This document shows positions 34,120 to 43,086 of a stretch of 64,000 bases of DNA, piece by piece. Location of the stretch: assembly GCA_036676355.1 (NCBI GenBank), contig JAKFDA010000071.1, forward strand, positions 1 to 64,000, given 5' to 3'. The notes below the pieces were generated by a model. It saw only the letters and a program-made list of their open reading frames with translations, was not told the DNA's origin and searched no databases. Both the position numbers and the translations under genes were made by a program. Numbering within the stretch: the first letter of the stretch is position 1; the number at the start of each line of letters is the position of its first letter. This stretch comes from ZC4RG42 sp036676355. GTDB lineage: Bacteria; Pseudomonadota; Gammaproteobacteria; Burkholderiales; SG8-39.

Positions 34120-34878
34120 CTACTCTTCGGCCTCGTCTTCGCCGGAGAGCGCATCGGCGACGGCCTGCGCTTCAGCGAAGTCGAGCGTGCCTTCATAGAC
34201 GGCACGGCCGGTAATGACGCCCATGACGCCTTCGGACTCCACCGCGCACAAGGCCTTCACGCCTTCGATATCGCTCAAGCCGCCGCTGGCGATCACCGGG
34301 ATGCGCAGCTGACGCGCCAGCGCAACCGTCGCGTCGACGTTGACGCCGGTGAGCATGCCGTCGCGCCCGATGTCGGTGTAGAGAATCGCCTCGACGCCGT
34401 AATCCTGGAATTTTTTGGCCAGATCGACGACATCGTGGCGGGTCATTTTCGACCAGCCTTCGACCGCAACCTTGCCGTCCTTGGCATCGAGCGCAACGAT
34501 GATGTTGCCCTGGAACGCGGTGCACGCGTCCTGCAGGAAGCCCGGGTTCTTCACCGCCGCCGTACCGATGACGATGTAGCTCACGCCGCAATCGATGTAG
34601 CGCTCGATGGTGTCGAGATCGCGGATGCCGCCGCCCAACTGGATCGGCAGTTCGTCGCCGACCGCATCGACGATCCGGCGAATCACCGCCTCGTTCTTCG
34701 GCTTGCCGGCCACGGCACCGTTCAGATCGACCACATGCAGGCGCCGCGCACCGAGTTCGAGCCAGTGGCGCGCCATACCGACGGGGTCTTCGGAGAAGAC
34801 GGTGGCATCGTCCATATCGCCTTGCTTCAGGCGTACACAGCGGCCGTCTTTGAGATCTATCGCAGGAATGATGACCAT
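34120..34878 (-). CDS. hisA: ProFAR isomerase HisA
   Basis: 252 residues. Barrel isomerase with MVIIPAIDLKDGRCVRLKQGD (catalytic Asp8), QLGGGIRDLDTIE, LYTDIGRDGMLTG (second catalytic Asp) and IASGGLSDIEG. Converts ProFAR to PRFAR. The C-terminal tail is acidic (SGEDEAEE). Lies between hisH (67 bases away) and hisF (29 bases away). Confidence 0.97.
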   Translation of the reverse strand: MVIIPAIDLKDGRCVRLKQGDMDDATVFSEDPVGMARHWLELGARRLHVVDLNGAVAGKPKNEAVIRRIVDAVGDELPIQLGGGIRDLDTIERYIDCGVSYIVIGTAAVKNPGFLQDACTAFQGNIIVALDAKDGKVAVEGWSKMTRHDVVDLAKKFQDYGVEAILYTDIGRDGMLTGVNVDATVALARQLRIPVIASGGLSDIEGVKALCAVESEGVMGVITGRAVYEGTLDFAEAQAVADALSGEDEAEE

Positions 34879-34945
34879 CGCGTCAGGGTTCGCGTGGGAG
34901 TGGAAAGGAAGTTAGTAGGTTTGCAGAGAATTGGTGCGTTCGGTC

Positions 34946-35587
34946 TCAGGGATGCCAGGAGACGAAATTCGACAGCAACTGCAACCCAGCCGTATGGCTT
35001 TTTTCGGGGTGAAACTGAACTGCGAAAATGTTATCCCGAGCCACCGCACAGGTAAAGCGAAAAGCGTAATCAGCATAACCGGCGACGAGTTCTTTTACAT
35101 TCGTCTCGACATAGTAACTGTGCACGAAATAAAAGCGCTCCGCGTCCGCGATATTCCGCCATAGCGCGTGCGCCTGTGCATGATGCACGTTATTCCAGCC
35201 CATATGGGGCACTTTCAACCGCTCGCCCTGTGCGTCATGCATGGCCTCGGCCGGAAAGCGGCGCACCCGCCCCGGCAATACGCCAAGACCGGCCACACCC
35301 CCACCTTCTTCGCTATGTTCGAACAGCATCTGCAGTCCGATGCAGATTCCCAGGAAAGGCTTGGTCCTGGCGGCCTCGAGCAACGCCGCGCGCAAACCGC
35401 GCGCATCCATTTCGCGCATGCAATCGCGCATCGCGCCCTGTCCGGGGAAAACGACACGCTCGGCCGCGGCGATATCGGCCGGATTGTCGGTCACGCGGAC
35501 TTCCGCGTCCGGCGCGATATGCTCGATCGCTTTTGAGACCGAGCGCAGATTGCCCATGCCGTAGTCGACGACGGCGATAGCGGTCAT
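34946..35587 (-). CDS. hisH: Imidazole glycerol phosphate synthase glutaminase subunit HisH
   Basis: 213 residues, a class I glutamine amidotransferase with nucleophile Cys in PFLGICIGLQMLFE and the His/Glu pair in QFHPEKSH. It supplies ammonia to HisF. The start ATG overlaps the TGA of a 43-codon mini-frame (ATGA), and that mini-frame's own start repeats the first 33 bases of hisH with three differences. The gene itself is intact. Confidence 0.96.
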   Translation of the reverse strand: MTAIAVVDYGMGNLRSVSKAIEHIAPDAEVRVTDNPADIAAAERVVFPGQGAMRDCMREMDARGLRAALLEAARTKPFLGICIGLQMLFEHSEEGGGVAGLGVLPGRVRRFPAEAMHDAQGERLKVPHMGWNNVHHAQAHALWRNIADAERFYFVHSYYVETNVKELVAGYADYAFRFTCAVARDNIFAVQFHPEKSHTAGLQLLSNFVSWHP

Positions 35588-35715
35588 GCTGAGAAATCCA
35601 TATCGGAGTCAAACGGCGCCGCCCCGGCATCTGACTCGGGGGATATACAAGGGGACATCGCCACCTTGTTCAAGCAGCGTTCCATGCCGTAGTCGACGAC
35701 GGCGATCGAAGTCAT
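35555..35715 (-). repeat. 128-bp insertion flanked by 33-bp direct repeats at the hisB/hisH junction
   Basis: 35683–35715 and 35555–35587 are direct copies of the hisH start (30 of 33 bases identical; all differences fall in codons 2–3). Each carries the TCAT (minus-strand ATGA) junction. Between them, 35588–35682 is unrelated to his genes. It holds two short inverted repeats (ACAAGG/CCTTGT and GAGTCA/TGACTC). The layout suggests insertion of a small element with partial duplication, or unequal recombination. Confidence 0.75.
35584..35715 (-). CDS. Mini-ORF: truncated HisH start fused to unrelated tail
   Basis: 43 residues. The first 11 (MTSIAVVDYGM) copy the HisH N-terminus; the rest (ERCLNKVAMSPCISPESD, ending in FDSDMDFSA) comes from the inserted sequence. 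Its ATG overlaps the hisB stop and its TGA overlaps the hisH ATG, so ribosomes could pass hisB→mini-ORF→hisH without a gap. It is probably translated as part of coupling. A function for the peptide is not implied. Confidence 0.5.
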   Translation of the reverse strand: MTSIAVVDYGMERCLNKVAMSPCISPESDAGAAPFDSDMDFSA

Positions 35716-36305
35716 GCGGACAGTGTTCCCTTGGTCGAAGGCACGACGCCCGCCGCACGCGGATCGACCTCCAGCGCCACACGCAGCGCGCGCGCGAAGG
35801 CCTTGAACACCGTCTCGCACTGATGGTGCGCGTTCACGCCGCGCAAATTATCGATGTGCAAAGTGACCAGCGCGTGATTGACGAAGCCCTGGAAAAACTC
35901 GTGTACCAGGTCGACATCGAACTCGCCGATCATGGCGCGCGTGAAGGGCACGTGAAACTCCAACCCCGGGCGGCCGGAAAAATCGATAACCACACGCGAC
36001 AGCGCTTCATCCAGCGGCACATAGGCGTGGCCGTAGCGGCGCAGCCCCTTCTTGTCGCCGACCGCTTTGGCAAACGCCTGACCAAGCGTGATGCCGATGT
36101 CCTCGACCGTGTGATGGGCATCGATATGCAAATCGCCCTTGGCGCTGACGTCGATATCGATCAGACCATGACGCACGATCTGGTCGAGCATGTGATCGAG
36201 GAACGGTACACCGGTTGCGAGCTTGCCTATACCCGTGCCGTCGAGATTGATCGATACGGCAATCTGCGTTTCGTTGGTATTGCGAGTGATCTGGGCGGTT
36301 CTCAT
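35712..36305 (-). CDS. hisB: Imidazoleglycerol-phosphate dehydratase HisB
   Basis: 197 residues from the ATG at 36305 (MRTAQITRNTNETQIAVSINLDG), with GGGAG upstream. Mn-binding His-rich motifs DAHHTVEDIG and NAHHQCETVFKA are both present. Monofunctional, without the phosphatase domain found in enteric bacteria. Its TGA overlaps the ATG of the mini-ORF. Confidence 0.96.
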   Translation of the reverse strand: MRTAQITRNTNETQIAVSINLDGTGIGKLATGVPFLDHMLDQIVRHGLIDIDVSAKGDLHIDAHHTVEDIGITLGQAFAKAVGDKKGLRRYGHAYVPLDEALSRVVIDFSGRPGLEFHVPFTRAMIGEFDVDLVHEFFQGFVNHALVTLHIDNLRGVNAHHQCETVFKAFARALRVALEVDPRAAGVVPSTKGTLSA

Positions 36306-36323
36306 TTTCAATGCTCCCTGGCG

Positions 36324-37400
36324 CTACAGGCTCGCCCGCAATGCGGCCAGCAGTTGTTGATTTTCCTCCGGCGTCCCGACCGTGAAGCGCAAACAGTTTT
36401 CCAGCAACCGGTGGGTGCCGTGTAAATTGCGCACCAGCACCTTGCGCGCTTCCAGTCGGCGGTACAGATCGTCAGCGTTCGGCACACGCGCCAGTATAAA
36501 GTTCGCTTCGCTCGCATAGAGCGTCAACTGCGGCAAGGTTCGCAATGCCGTTACGAGGTGCGCCCGATCGGCGCGAATCCGCGCCGCCTGCGCATCCAGC
36601 ACATCGAGCCGTTCCAGCGCACGTCCCGCAATCGCTTGCGTCAGGACATTGACGTTATACGGCGGCCTGAGTTTGTCGAACTCGCGTATCCATTCCGGCC
36701 GCGCGGCGGCATAGCCGAGGCGGATACCCGCCAAGCCGAGCTTGGACACGGTGCGCATGACCATGAGGTTGGAATAACGCGCCAGACGGTCCATGAAGCT
36801 TTTGCCGGCGAAAGCGTGATACGCCTCGTCGACCACGACGAAGCCGGGCGAGGCTTCGATAATCGCTTCCACATCGCGCTCGGCAAACAGATTGCCGGTC
36901 GGATTATTCGGATAGGCGATGAACGTCAACGCCGGCTGGTGCTCGCGCACCGCGGCAAGAAAACGCCCCGCATCCAGGCTGAAATCGTCCGCCAGCGGCA
37001 CGCCGACATAACGCATGCGCGAGTAAATCGCGTTCATGCGATACATCGCGAACGAAGGCTCCGGCGCGAGCATGACCGCGTCGGGACGCGCCAGCGTCTG
37101 CGTCACCATCGTGATGATTTCGTCCGAGCCGTTGCCGATCAGCACGTCGCAGTCGGCCGGAATGCCGAATGCCTTTCGCAGGTGCGCGCGCAACGCCGGC
37201 GCGTTCGGATCGGGGTAGCGATTCAACGGCGTGTCGGCGATGAGATCGCCGAGTTCCGCGCGCATGTCGGGCGGCAGCACGTAAGGGTTCTCCATCGCAT
37301 CCAGCTTCACCATGCCGGCGGCCGGCGCGACGTGATAGGCGTTGAGGTCAAGAATTTCCTCGCGCACCAGCGCGGCCGGAGTTTTGTCGGCGGCGCCCAT
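36324..37400 (-). CDS. hisC: Histidinol-phosphate aminotransferase HisC
   Basis: 358 residues from the ATG at 37400 (MGAADKTPAALVREEILDLNAYHV), which overlaps the hisD TAA by one base (TAATG). Fold type I PLP enzyme: GNGSDEII, YPNNPTGNLF, VVDEAYHAFAG and the Lys-containing RTVSKLGLAGIRLGYA. Transfers an amino group to imidazole-acetol phosphate. A longer upstream frame overlaps hisD and is rejected. Confidence 0.96.
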   Translation of the reverse strand: MGAADKTPAALVREEILDLNAYHVAPAAGMVKLDAMENPYVLPPDMRAELGDLIADTPLNRYPDPNAPALRAHLRKAFGIPADCDVLIGNGSDEIITMVTQTLARPDAVMLAPEPSFAMYRMNAIYSRMRYVGVPLADDFSLDAGRFLAAVREHQPALTFIAYPNNPTGNLFAERDVEAIIEASPGFVVVDEAYHAFAGKSFMDRLARYSNLMVMRTVSKLGLAGIRLGYAAARPEWIREFDKLRPPYNVNVLTQAIAGRALERLDVLDAQAARIRADRAHLVTALRTLPQLTLYASEANFILARVPNADDLYRRLEARKVLVRNLHGTHRLLENCLRFTVGTPEENQQLLAALRASL

Positions 37401-38704
37401 TACTTGCCCTTCAGCCGGTATTCGGCCGAGCGCGCGTGCGCCTGCAACCCCTCGCCGTATGCCAGGGTCGCGGCAATGCGGCCGAGCGTATCGGCGCCCT
37501 CGCGCGACACCTTGATCAGGCTCGAACGCTTCTGGAAATCGTACACGCCGAGCGGCGAGGAAAAGCGCGCGGTACGCGAGGTGGGCAGCACATGATTGGG
37601 ACCGGCGCAGTAATCGCCCAGCGATTCGGAGGTGTACGGTCCCATGAAAATGGCGCCGGCGTGGCGAATCTTTTTTGCCCACACATCTGCATCGCGTACA
37701 GACAGTTCCAGATGTTCGGGCGCGATACGATTGGCGATCTCGCACGCCTCGTCCAGATTGCGCACCTGGATCAGCGCACCGCGATTGGTAAGCGACGTTG
37801 CGATCACTTCACGACGCGGCATGTCGGCCAACTGCCGATCGACGCTCGCCGCAACGCGTTCGATGAATTCCGCGCTCGGCGAAATCAGGATCGCCTGCGC
37901 CACCTCGTCGTGCTCGGCCTGCGAGAACAGATCCATGGCGATCCAGTCGGGATCGGTTTCGCCGTCGCAAATCACCAGGATTTCGGATGGCCCGGCCACC
38001 ATGTCGATGCCGACCACACCGAACACGCGACGCTTCGCCGCGGCGACATACGCGTTGCCCGGACCGACGACCTTGTCCACCTGCGGAATCGTTTCAGTAC
38101 CGTAAGCGAGCGCACCGACAGCCTGCGCGCCGCCGATGGCGAAGACACGATCGACGCCGGCAATCGCCGCCGCGGCAAGCACCAGTTCGTTCCGTTCGCC
38201 GCCCGGCGTGGGCACCACCATGATCAACTCGTGCACGCCGGCCACTTTGGCGGGTATCGCATTCATCAGCACCGACGACGGGTACGCAGCCTTGCCGCCC
38301 GGCACGTACAGGCCGGCGCGATCGAGCGCTGTGATCTGCTGACCGAGCACGGTGCCGTCGGGTTCCGTGTAGCTCCACGATTCGGCACACTGCCGTTCGT
38401 GATACCGGCGCACGCGCTCGGCCGCCTGCTCCAGCGCTTCGCGACGCTCGCGCGGCAACCCCTCGAGTGCGGCCGCGAGTTCTGCACGCGGAATTTCCAG
38501 CTCGGCGAGCGAAGCCGCGGACACGCGATCGAAGCGCTCGGTGTATTCGAGCACCGCGGCGTCGCCGCGCTTGCGCACGTCGGCAAGAATGCCGGCCACC
38601 GCGCGATCGACGTTTTCGTCCTGCGCCGCTTCGAGCGCCGTCAACGCGGCAAGTTGCGCATCGAAATCGGACTGCGCGATATTGAGCCGTCTGATATCAA
38701 CCAT
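37400..38704 (-). CDS. hisD: Histidinol dehydrogenase HisD
   Basis: 434 residues with GGKAAYPSSVLMNAIPAKVAGV, AIGGAQAVGALAYGTE, GPGNAYVAAAKR and the zinc/active-site QAEHDEVAQAILIS and GAIFMGPYTSESLGDYCAGPNHVLPT. Carries out the last two steps, histidinol to histidine, with NAD. Its ATG lies inside the end of hisG (8-base overlap). Confidence 0.97.
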   Translation of the reverse strand: MVDIRRLNIAQSDFDAQLAALTALEAAQDENVDRAVAGILADVRKRGDAAVLEYTERFDRVSAASLAELEIPRAELAAALEGLPRERREALEQAAERVRRYHERQCAESWSYTEPDGTVLGQQITALDRAGLYVPGGKAAYPSSVLMNAIPAKVAGVHELIMVVPTPGGERNELVLAAAAIAGVDRVFAIGGAQAVGALAYGTETIPQVDKVVGPGNAYVAAAKRRVFGVVGIDMVAGPSEILVICDGETDPDWIAMDLFSQAEHDEVAQAILISPSAEFIERVAASVDRQLADMPRREVIATSLTNRGALIQVRNLDEACEIANRIAPEHLELSVRDADVWAKKIRHAGAIFMGPYTSESLGDYCAGPNHVLPTSRTARFSSPLGVYDFQKRSSLIKVSREGADTLGRIAATLAYGEGLQAHARSAEYRLKGK

Positions 38705-39347
38705 TGCTTGTCACTGCGGATTCGAACGCATCGAGCACGGGCTGCAGCAACTCGCGTTTCAGTTTCAGCGCCGCCCGGTTGACGATCAGGCGCGAACTGA
38801 TGGGCATGATCTCTTCCACCGCACGCAGATTGTTCGCCTTCAATGTCCCCCCGCTGCTGACCAGATCGACGATTGCATCGGCCAAGCCCACCAACGGCGC
38901 GAGTTCCATCGAGCCGTACAGCTTGATGAGGTCCACGTGCACGCCTTTGCGGGCGAAGTGCTCGCGCGCGATGCGGATGTACTTGGTCGCCACCCTCAGC
39001 CGCGCGCCCTGGCACACTGCGGATTCGTAGTCGAAACCTTCCGGCACCGCGACCATCATGCGGCACTTGGCGATTTCCAGGTCGAGCGGCTGATACAAAC
39101 CTTCGCCGCCGTGTTCGTAGAGCACATCCTTGCCGGCGATGCCGACGTCCGCCGCGCCGTATTGCACGTAGGTCGGCGTGTCCGAGGCGCGCACGATCAC
39201 GAGTCGCACGTCCGGCCGGTTGGTGCCGATAATGAGTTTGCGCGAGGTCTCGGGATTCTCCTGCGGAGCGATCCCGGCGGCGGCGAGCAAGGGCGCCGTC
39301 TCGTCGAAAATGCGGCCCTTCGACAGGGCGATGGTAATGCCGGACAC
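38697..39347 (-). CDS. hisG: ATP phosphoribosyltransferase, short form HisG
   Basis: 216 residues from a GTG at 39347 (SGITIALSKGRIFDETAPLL); in-frame codons upstream to 39446 lack family similarity. This is the short form, which lacks the C-terminal regulatory domain and needs a HisZ partner; no hisZ is in the window. Motifs DVGIAGKDVLYEHG and the PRPP loop DAIVDLVSSGGTLKANNL are present. First enzyme of the pathway and first gene of hisGDCBHAFIE. Confidence 0.95.
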   Translation of the reverse strand: MSGITIALSKGRIFDETAPLLAAAGIAPQENPETSRKLIIGTNRPDVRLVIVRASDTPTYVQYGAADVGIAGKDVLYEHGGEGLYQPLDLEIAKCRMMVAVPEGFDYESAVCQGARLRVATKYIRIAREHFARKGVHVDLIKLYGSMELAPLVGLADAIVDLVSSGGTLKANNLRAVEEIMPISSRLIVNRAALKLKRELLQPVLDAFESAVTSNG

Positions 39348-39590
39348 TGAAATGATCCGTTCAGATGCTAAGAATGATGGCAAGCACGCCAGTTGCGTGA
39401 GCCGGAAGGCCTTCACGACGACATCGATCCGTCGCGCGCCGAACAAGCCCGCGGAATGCTCCGGCTGGCGCTAATGCACGGATTCTACTCGAAAGACTGT
39501 ACGAAAGACCGGCCCGGCGAGAACAGCGTATCCACGCACGACGCTGTCCGGTGCGCGCGATACCCGTCAGCGCACACCGCGTGATGCTGT

Positions 39591-40844
39591 TCAATTGACC
39601 CGACGGATGCGCGCACCGAGTCGCGACAGTTTTTCTTCGATGGCCTCGTAGCCGCGATCCAGATGGTAGATACGATCGATAATCGTCTCGCCACGCGCGA
39701 CCAGGCCGGCAATGACCAGGCTGGCCGAAGCGCGCAGATCGGTCGCCATCACGGTAGCGCCGGCAAGCGCCGGTACGCCGCGCACGACGGCGTTATTGCC
39801 GGTCGTTTCGATGTCAGCGCCCAGCCGCACCAGTTCCTGTGCGTGCATGAAGCGGTTTTCGAAAATCGTTTCGGTAATCAGGCCGGTGCCCTCGGCGATG
39901 GCGTCCAGCGCCATGAACTGCGCCTGCATGTCGGTCGGAAAGGCCGGATAAGGCGCAGTGCGCAAATTCACGCTGCGCGGGCGCTCGCGCATTTCGACGC
40001 GAATGCTGTCGCCGGACACTTTAACTTGCGCACCGGCCTCGCGCAGTTTGTCGATCACCGATTCGAGAATGGACGGGTCCGCGTCACGCAGTGTCACCGC
40101 GCCTCCGGTCGCCGCGGTCGCGACCAGGAAGGTTCCGGTTTCGATGCGGTCCGGCATGATGCGATGCTGCGCGCCGTGCAATGCCTCGACGCCTTCAATG
40201 GTAATGACATCGGTGCCGGCGCCACTGATGCGTGCGCCCATGGCGATCAGGCAGTTGGCCAGATCGACCACTTCAGGTTCGCGCGCGGCGTTCTCCAGCA
40301 CCGTGGTCCCCTCGGCGAGCGCCGCGGCCATCATCAGGTTCTCGGTTCCGGTGACGGTCACCATGTCCATGATGAGCCGAGTACCCTTCAGCCGCGCGGC
40401 GGTCGCATTGATATAGCCATGTTCGACATGGATCTCGGCGCCCATCGCCTGCAGCCCCTTGATGTGCTGATCCACCGGCCGCTGCCCGATGGCGCAACCG
40501 CCCGGCAGGGAAACGCGCGCGCGACCGTGGCGCGCAACCAGCGGACCGAGCACGAGAATGGACGCCCGCATGGTCTTGACCAGTTCGTAGGAGGCGACCG
40601 GTTCGCCCAGCGCCTTTGCGTTCAGTGTCACACCCTGCTTGTCGCACACCATGACATCGACGCCCATCTGGCCGAGCAGGCGCAGCATGGTCGTGATGTC
40701 GCGCAAATGCGGCACATTGCTCAACTGCAGCGGTTCGTCAGTGAGCAGCGCGGCGCACATCAGCGGCAGCGCGGCATTCTTCGCCCCGGAAATGCGCACC
40801 TCGCCTTCGAGCGGGATGCCGCCGTGGATCGCCAGTTTATCCAC
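39591..40844 (-). CDS. murA: UDP-N-acetylglucosamine 1-carboxyvinyltransferase MurA
   Basis: 417 residues from a GTG at 40844 (VDKLAIHGGIPLEGEVRISGAKNAALPL); the longer frame overlaps bolA and the exporter genes out of their frames. Lys22/Asn23 and the catalytic Cys117 (PGGCAIGQRP) are in place; Cys rather than Asp there predicts fosfomycin sensitivity of the enzyme. First committed step of peptidoglycan synthesis. Starts inside the last codons of the bolA-like gene (8-base overlap), a common neighbourhood in this class. Confidence 0.97.
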   Translation of the reverse strand: MDKLAIHGGIPLEGEVRISGAKNAALPLMCAALLTDEPLQLSNVPHLRDITTMLRLLGQMGVDVMVCDKQGVTLNAKALGEPVASYELVKTMRASILVLGPLVARHGRARVSLPGGCAIGQRPVDQHIKGLQAMGAEIHVEHGYINATAARLKGTRLIMDMVTVTGTENLMMAAALAEGTTVLENAAREPEVVDLANCLIAMGARISGAGTDVITIEGVEALHGAQHRIMPDRIETGTFLVATAATGGAVTLRDADPSILESVIDKLREAGAQVKVSGDSIRVEMRERPRSVNLRTAPYPAFPTDMQAQFMALDAIAEGTGLITETIFENRFMHAQELVRLGADIETTGNNAVVRGVPALAGATVMATDLRASASLVIAGLVARGETIIDRIYHLDRGYEAIEEKLSRLGARIRRVN

Positions 40845-41076
40845 GAGCGGCCCAATCCTCCGGTGTGTAGGTCTGCATCGATAGCGCGTGGATCTCCGCA
40901 CGCATGCGATCGCCGAGCGCCTTGTAGACGACCTGGTGCTGCTGCACCTTGTTCTTGCCGCGAAACTCGCCGCTGACGATGATCGCTTCGAAGTGCTGCC
41001 CGTCGCCGAGCACGCGCACCAGATCGCAGGCCATGCCCTGCTCGATATACCGCTGAACGTCTTCTGGACGCACCAT
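40837..41076 (-). CDS. BolA-family protein (IbaG/YrbA-like)
   Basis: 79 residues: VQRYIEQGMACDLVRVLGDGQHFEAIIVSGEFRGKNKVQQHQVVYKALGDRM is the BolA helix-turn-helix-like fold with the metal-ligand-type His/Cys. The position just before murA matches E. coli ibaG (yrbA). BolA proteins partner with monothiol glutaredoxins in Fe–S handling; the exact role here is unproven. The stop overlaps the murA start. Confidence 0.93.
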   Translation of the reverse strand: MVRPEDVQRYIEQGMACDLVRVLGDGQHFEAIIVSGEFRGKNKVQQHQVVYKALGDRMRAEIHALSMQTYTPEDWAARG

Positions 41077-41089
41077 AGTTTTTTCCTTG

Positions 41090-41863
41090 CTAATGCCGCA
41101 ATTTGTAGCCGCGTTTGAGCAGCGCGAGTGTAGTTGCAGTCAATGCGCCATAGAACAGCACCACGACGCACAGACTCAGGCGCGGATCGATATCCGATAC
41201 GCCGAAGAAACCATACCGGAATCCGTCGATCATGTAGAAAAAAGGATTCAGGTGAGACAGATTCTGCCAAAACTCGGGCAGTGAATAGATAGAGTAGAAC
41301 ACCCCGGACAGAAAAGTAGCCGGCATGATGATGAAGTTCTGGAAGCCCGCAAGCTGATCGAACTTGTCCGCCCATATTCCCGCAATCACCCCGAGCGTCG
41401 CCAGAATGCCGGTGCCGGCCAGCGCGAACAGCACAATCCACAGCGGCTGTTCAATGTGCAGGGGAACGAACGGCAACGTCATCAGCAATACGCCGAAGCC
41501 GACCAACAGACCTCGAATCATCGCCGCCAGCATGTATGCGCTGTAGAACTCCAGGTAGGACAGCGGCGGCAACAGTACGAACACCACGTTACCGGTGACT
41601 TTCGACTGGATCAGACTGGAAGAACTGTTGGCGAAGGCATTCTGCAACATCGACATCATGACCAGACCGGGCACCAGGAACGCGGTATAGCCCACGCCCT
41701 TGAACACCTCGACATGATCTTCCAGCACGTGGCCGAAAATAAGCAGATACAGCAGCGCTGTCAGCACGGGCGCCGCGATGGTCTGAAAACCCACTTTCGA
41801 GAAACGCAGCACCTCCTTGTACAGCAAGGTGCTGAACCCGCTGCGCAACTCGCCGGAATTCAC
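41090..41863 (-). CDS. ABC-2 type exporter permease (YadH-like)
   Basis: 257 residues, six membrane spans, for example IAAPVLTALLYLLIFGHVL, VTGNVVFVLLPPLSYLEFYSAYMLAAMIRGLLVG and PATFLSGVFYSIYSLPEFWQNLSHLNPFFYMIDGFRYG. The last is the conserved ABC-2 signature. Its ATG overlaps the ATPase stop (ATGA). It forms an exporter with that ATPase; substrate unknown. The pair typically sits between mla and bolA–murA, hinting at an envelope role. Confidence 0.92.
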   Translation of the reverse strand: MNSGELRSGFSTLLYKEVLRFSKVGFQTIAAPVLTALLYLLIFGHVLEDHVEVFKGVGYTAFLVPGLVMMSMLQNAFANSSSSLIQSKVTGNVVFVLLPPLSYLEFYSAYMLAAMIRGLLVGFGVLLMTLPFVPLHIEQPLWIVLFALAGTGILATLGVIAGIWADKFDQLAGFQNFIIMPATFLSGVFYSIYSLPEFWQNLSHLNPFFYMIDGFRYGFFGVSDIDPRLSLCVVVLFYGALTATTLALLKRGYKLRH

Positions 41864-42765
41864 CGCGTCGCCTCGCTGTGCATGATGTTGACAAAGACCT
41901 CTTCCAGATCGGGATGGGCGACTTCCATCTCCAGGATGCGGCAGCCGGCGTTGCGCAAAGCGGCGAGCGTGATTTCGACATCGGCATAATCGTCGAGCTT
42001 GAAGCGATAGTGCCCATTTTGGTCATGCGTCGCCTTCGCCAGCAGCGCATCGGGCAGCTTGCCCTCCATGCGTACCTGCAAATGCAGCCCGGGAAGCCGA
42101 CGAATCAAATTGGCCGGTGTATCCAGTGCGACCAGCCGCCCCTGCTTCAGCATGCCGATGCGATTGCACAGCATCTCCGCCTCTTCGAGGTAATGCGTGG
42201 TCAGCACGATGGTGTGGCCGGCACGGTTCAACTGACGGACGAATGCCCACAGTCCCTGGCGCAACTCCACATCGACGCCGGCAGTCGGTTCGTCGAGCAC
42301 GATGACGGGCGGACGATGAACCAGCGCCTGCGCAACCAGCACGCGTCGTTTCATGCCGCCCGACAGCGCGCGCATATTGGCGTCCGCCTTGTCGGTCAGA
42401 TCGAGGTGATGCATCACTTCGTCGATCCAGGCGTCATTGCGCTTCAAGCCGAAATAACCCGACTGAATGCGCAGAGTCTCGCGCACCGTGAAAAACGGAT
42501 CGAACACGAGTTCCTGCGGCACCACACCGAGCAGACGACGGGCGGCGCGATATTCGGTGACGACGTCGCGCCCCATGACGCGTGCGCTCCCCGCGGTCGG
42601 CCTGACCAGTCCGGCGAGGATGCTGATGAGCGTGGTTTTGCCGGCGCCGTTTGGGCCCAGCAAGCCGAAAAACTCGCCTTCCTGAATTTGCAGATCGACG
42701 CCTGCCAGCGCCTGCAGCGCACGGTAGCGCTTGGCCAGCCCATTGATATCGATTGCCGCAATCAT
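41860..42765 (-). CDS. ABC exporter ATP-binding protein (YadG-like)
   Basis: 301 residues with Walker A GPNGAGKTT, signature LSGGMKRRVLVAQALVH, Walker B VIVLDEPTAGVD and switch His in LTTHYLEEAE. A C-terminal extension of about 80 residues (LQVRMEGKLPDALLAKATHDQNG…) is typical of DrrA/YadG-type ATPases. Coupled to the permease by ATGA and 30 bases downstream of mlaB. Confidence 0.94.
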   Translation of the reverse strand: MIAAIDINGLAKRYRALQALAGVDLQIQEGEFFGLLGPNGAGKTTLISILAGLVRPTAGSARVMGRDVVTEYRAARRLLGVVPQELVFDPFFTVRETLRIQSGYFGLKRNDAWIDEVMHHLDLTDKADANMRALSGGMKRRVLVAQALVHRPPVIVLDEPTAGVDVELRQGLWAFVRQLNRAGHTIVLTTHYLEEAEMLCNRIGMLKQGRLVALDTPANLIRRLPGLHLQVRMEGKLPDALLAKATHDQNGHYRFKLDDYADVEITLAALRNAGCRILEMEVAHPDLEEVFVNIMHSEATR

Positions 42766-42795
42766 GAAGCGTGTTTGCCGAAAGGCCGCGCCACG

Positions 42796-43086
42796 CTAGG
42801 CGTGCGCGTCGGCGAACAGATCGGAGACGTTGTACAGCCGTGCGAGGTTGATGAACTTGGGAGAAAGATTACTGAAGGTCAGTGTGCGGTTCAGCGCCCG
42901 CGCTTCGCGTGCGCATTGCAGCGCGAGCGCGACGGCGGCGGAATCCACGTCGGTCACCCCTGTGAAATCCACCGATTCGGCGCCGTTGCGTACATGGGCA
43001 AGGCTGACACCCACCAGCGCGGCCACGGTCGCGCTGTTGACATCCCCTTCCAGAATGAGGCGATTGCCGTCGAGTAGCGCGGGCAT
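42796..43086 (-). CDS. mlaB: STAS-domain lipid-transport protein MlaB
   Basis: 96 residues forming a STAS fold (LLDGNRLILEGDVNSATVAALV…VDFTGVTDVDSAAVALALQCAREA). The conserved Asp-Ser at the regulatory loop is present. MlaB binds MlaF and stabilises the inner-membrane MlaFEDB complex. It begins one base inside the mlaC stop (TGATG). Here it comes after mlaC, whereas in E. coli mlaB also closes the mla genes. Confidence 0.9.
   Translation of the reverse strand: MPALLDGNRLILEGDVNSATVAALVGVSLAHVRNGAESVDFTGVTDVDSAAVALALQCAREARALNRTLTFSNLSPKFINLARLYNVSDLFADAHA

Noticed and set aside
39591..41441. Extended frame making MurA a 616-residue fusion
   Set aside because: The extra N-terminal part is out-of-frame reading of the bolA-like and permease genes. 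The GTG at 40844 gives the normal MurA start.
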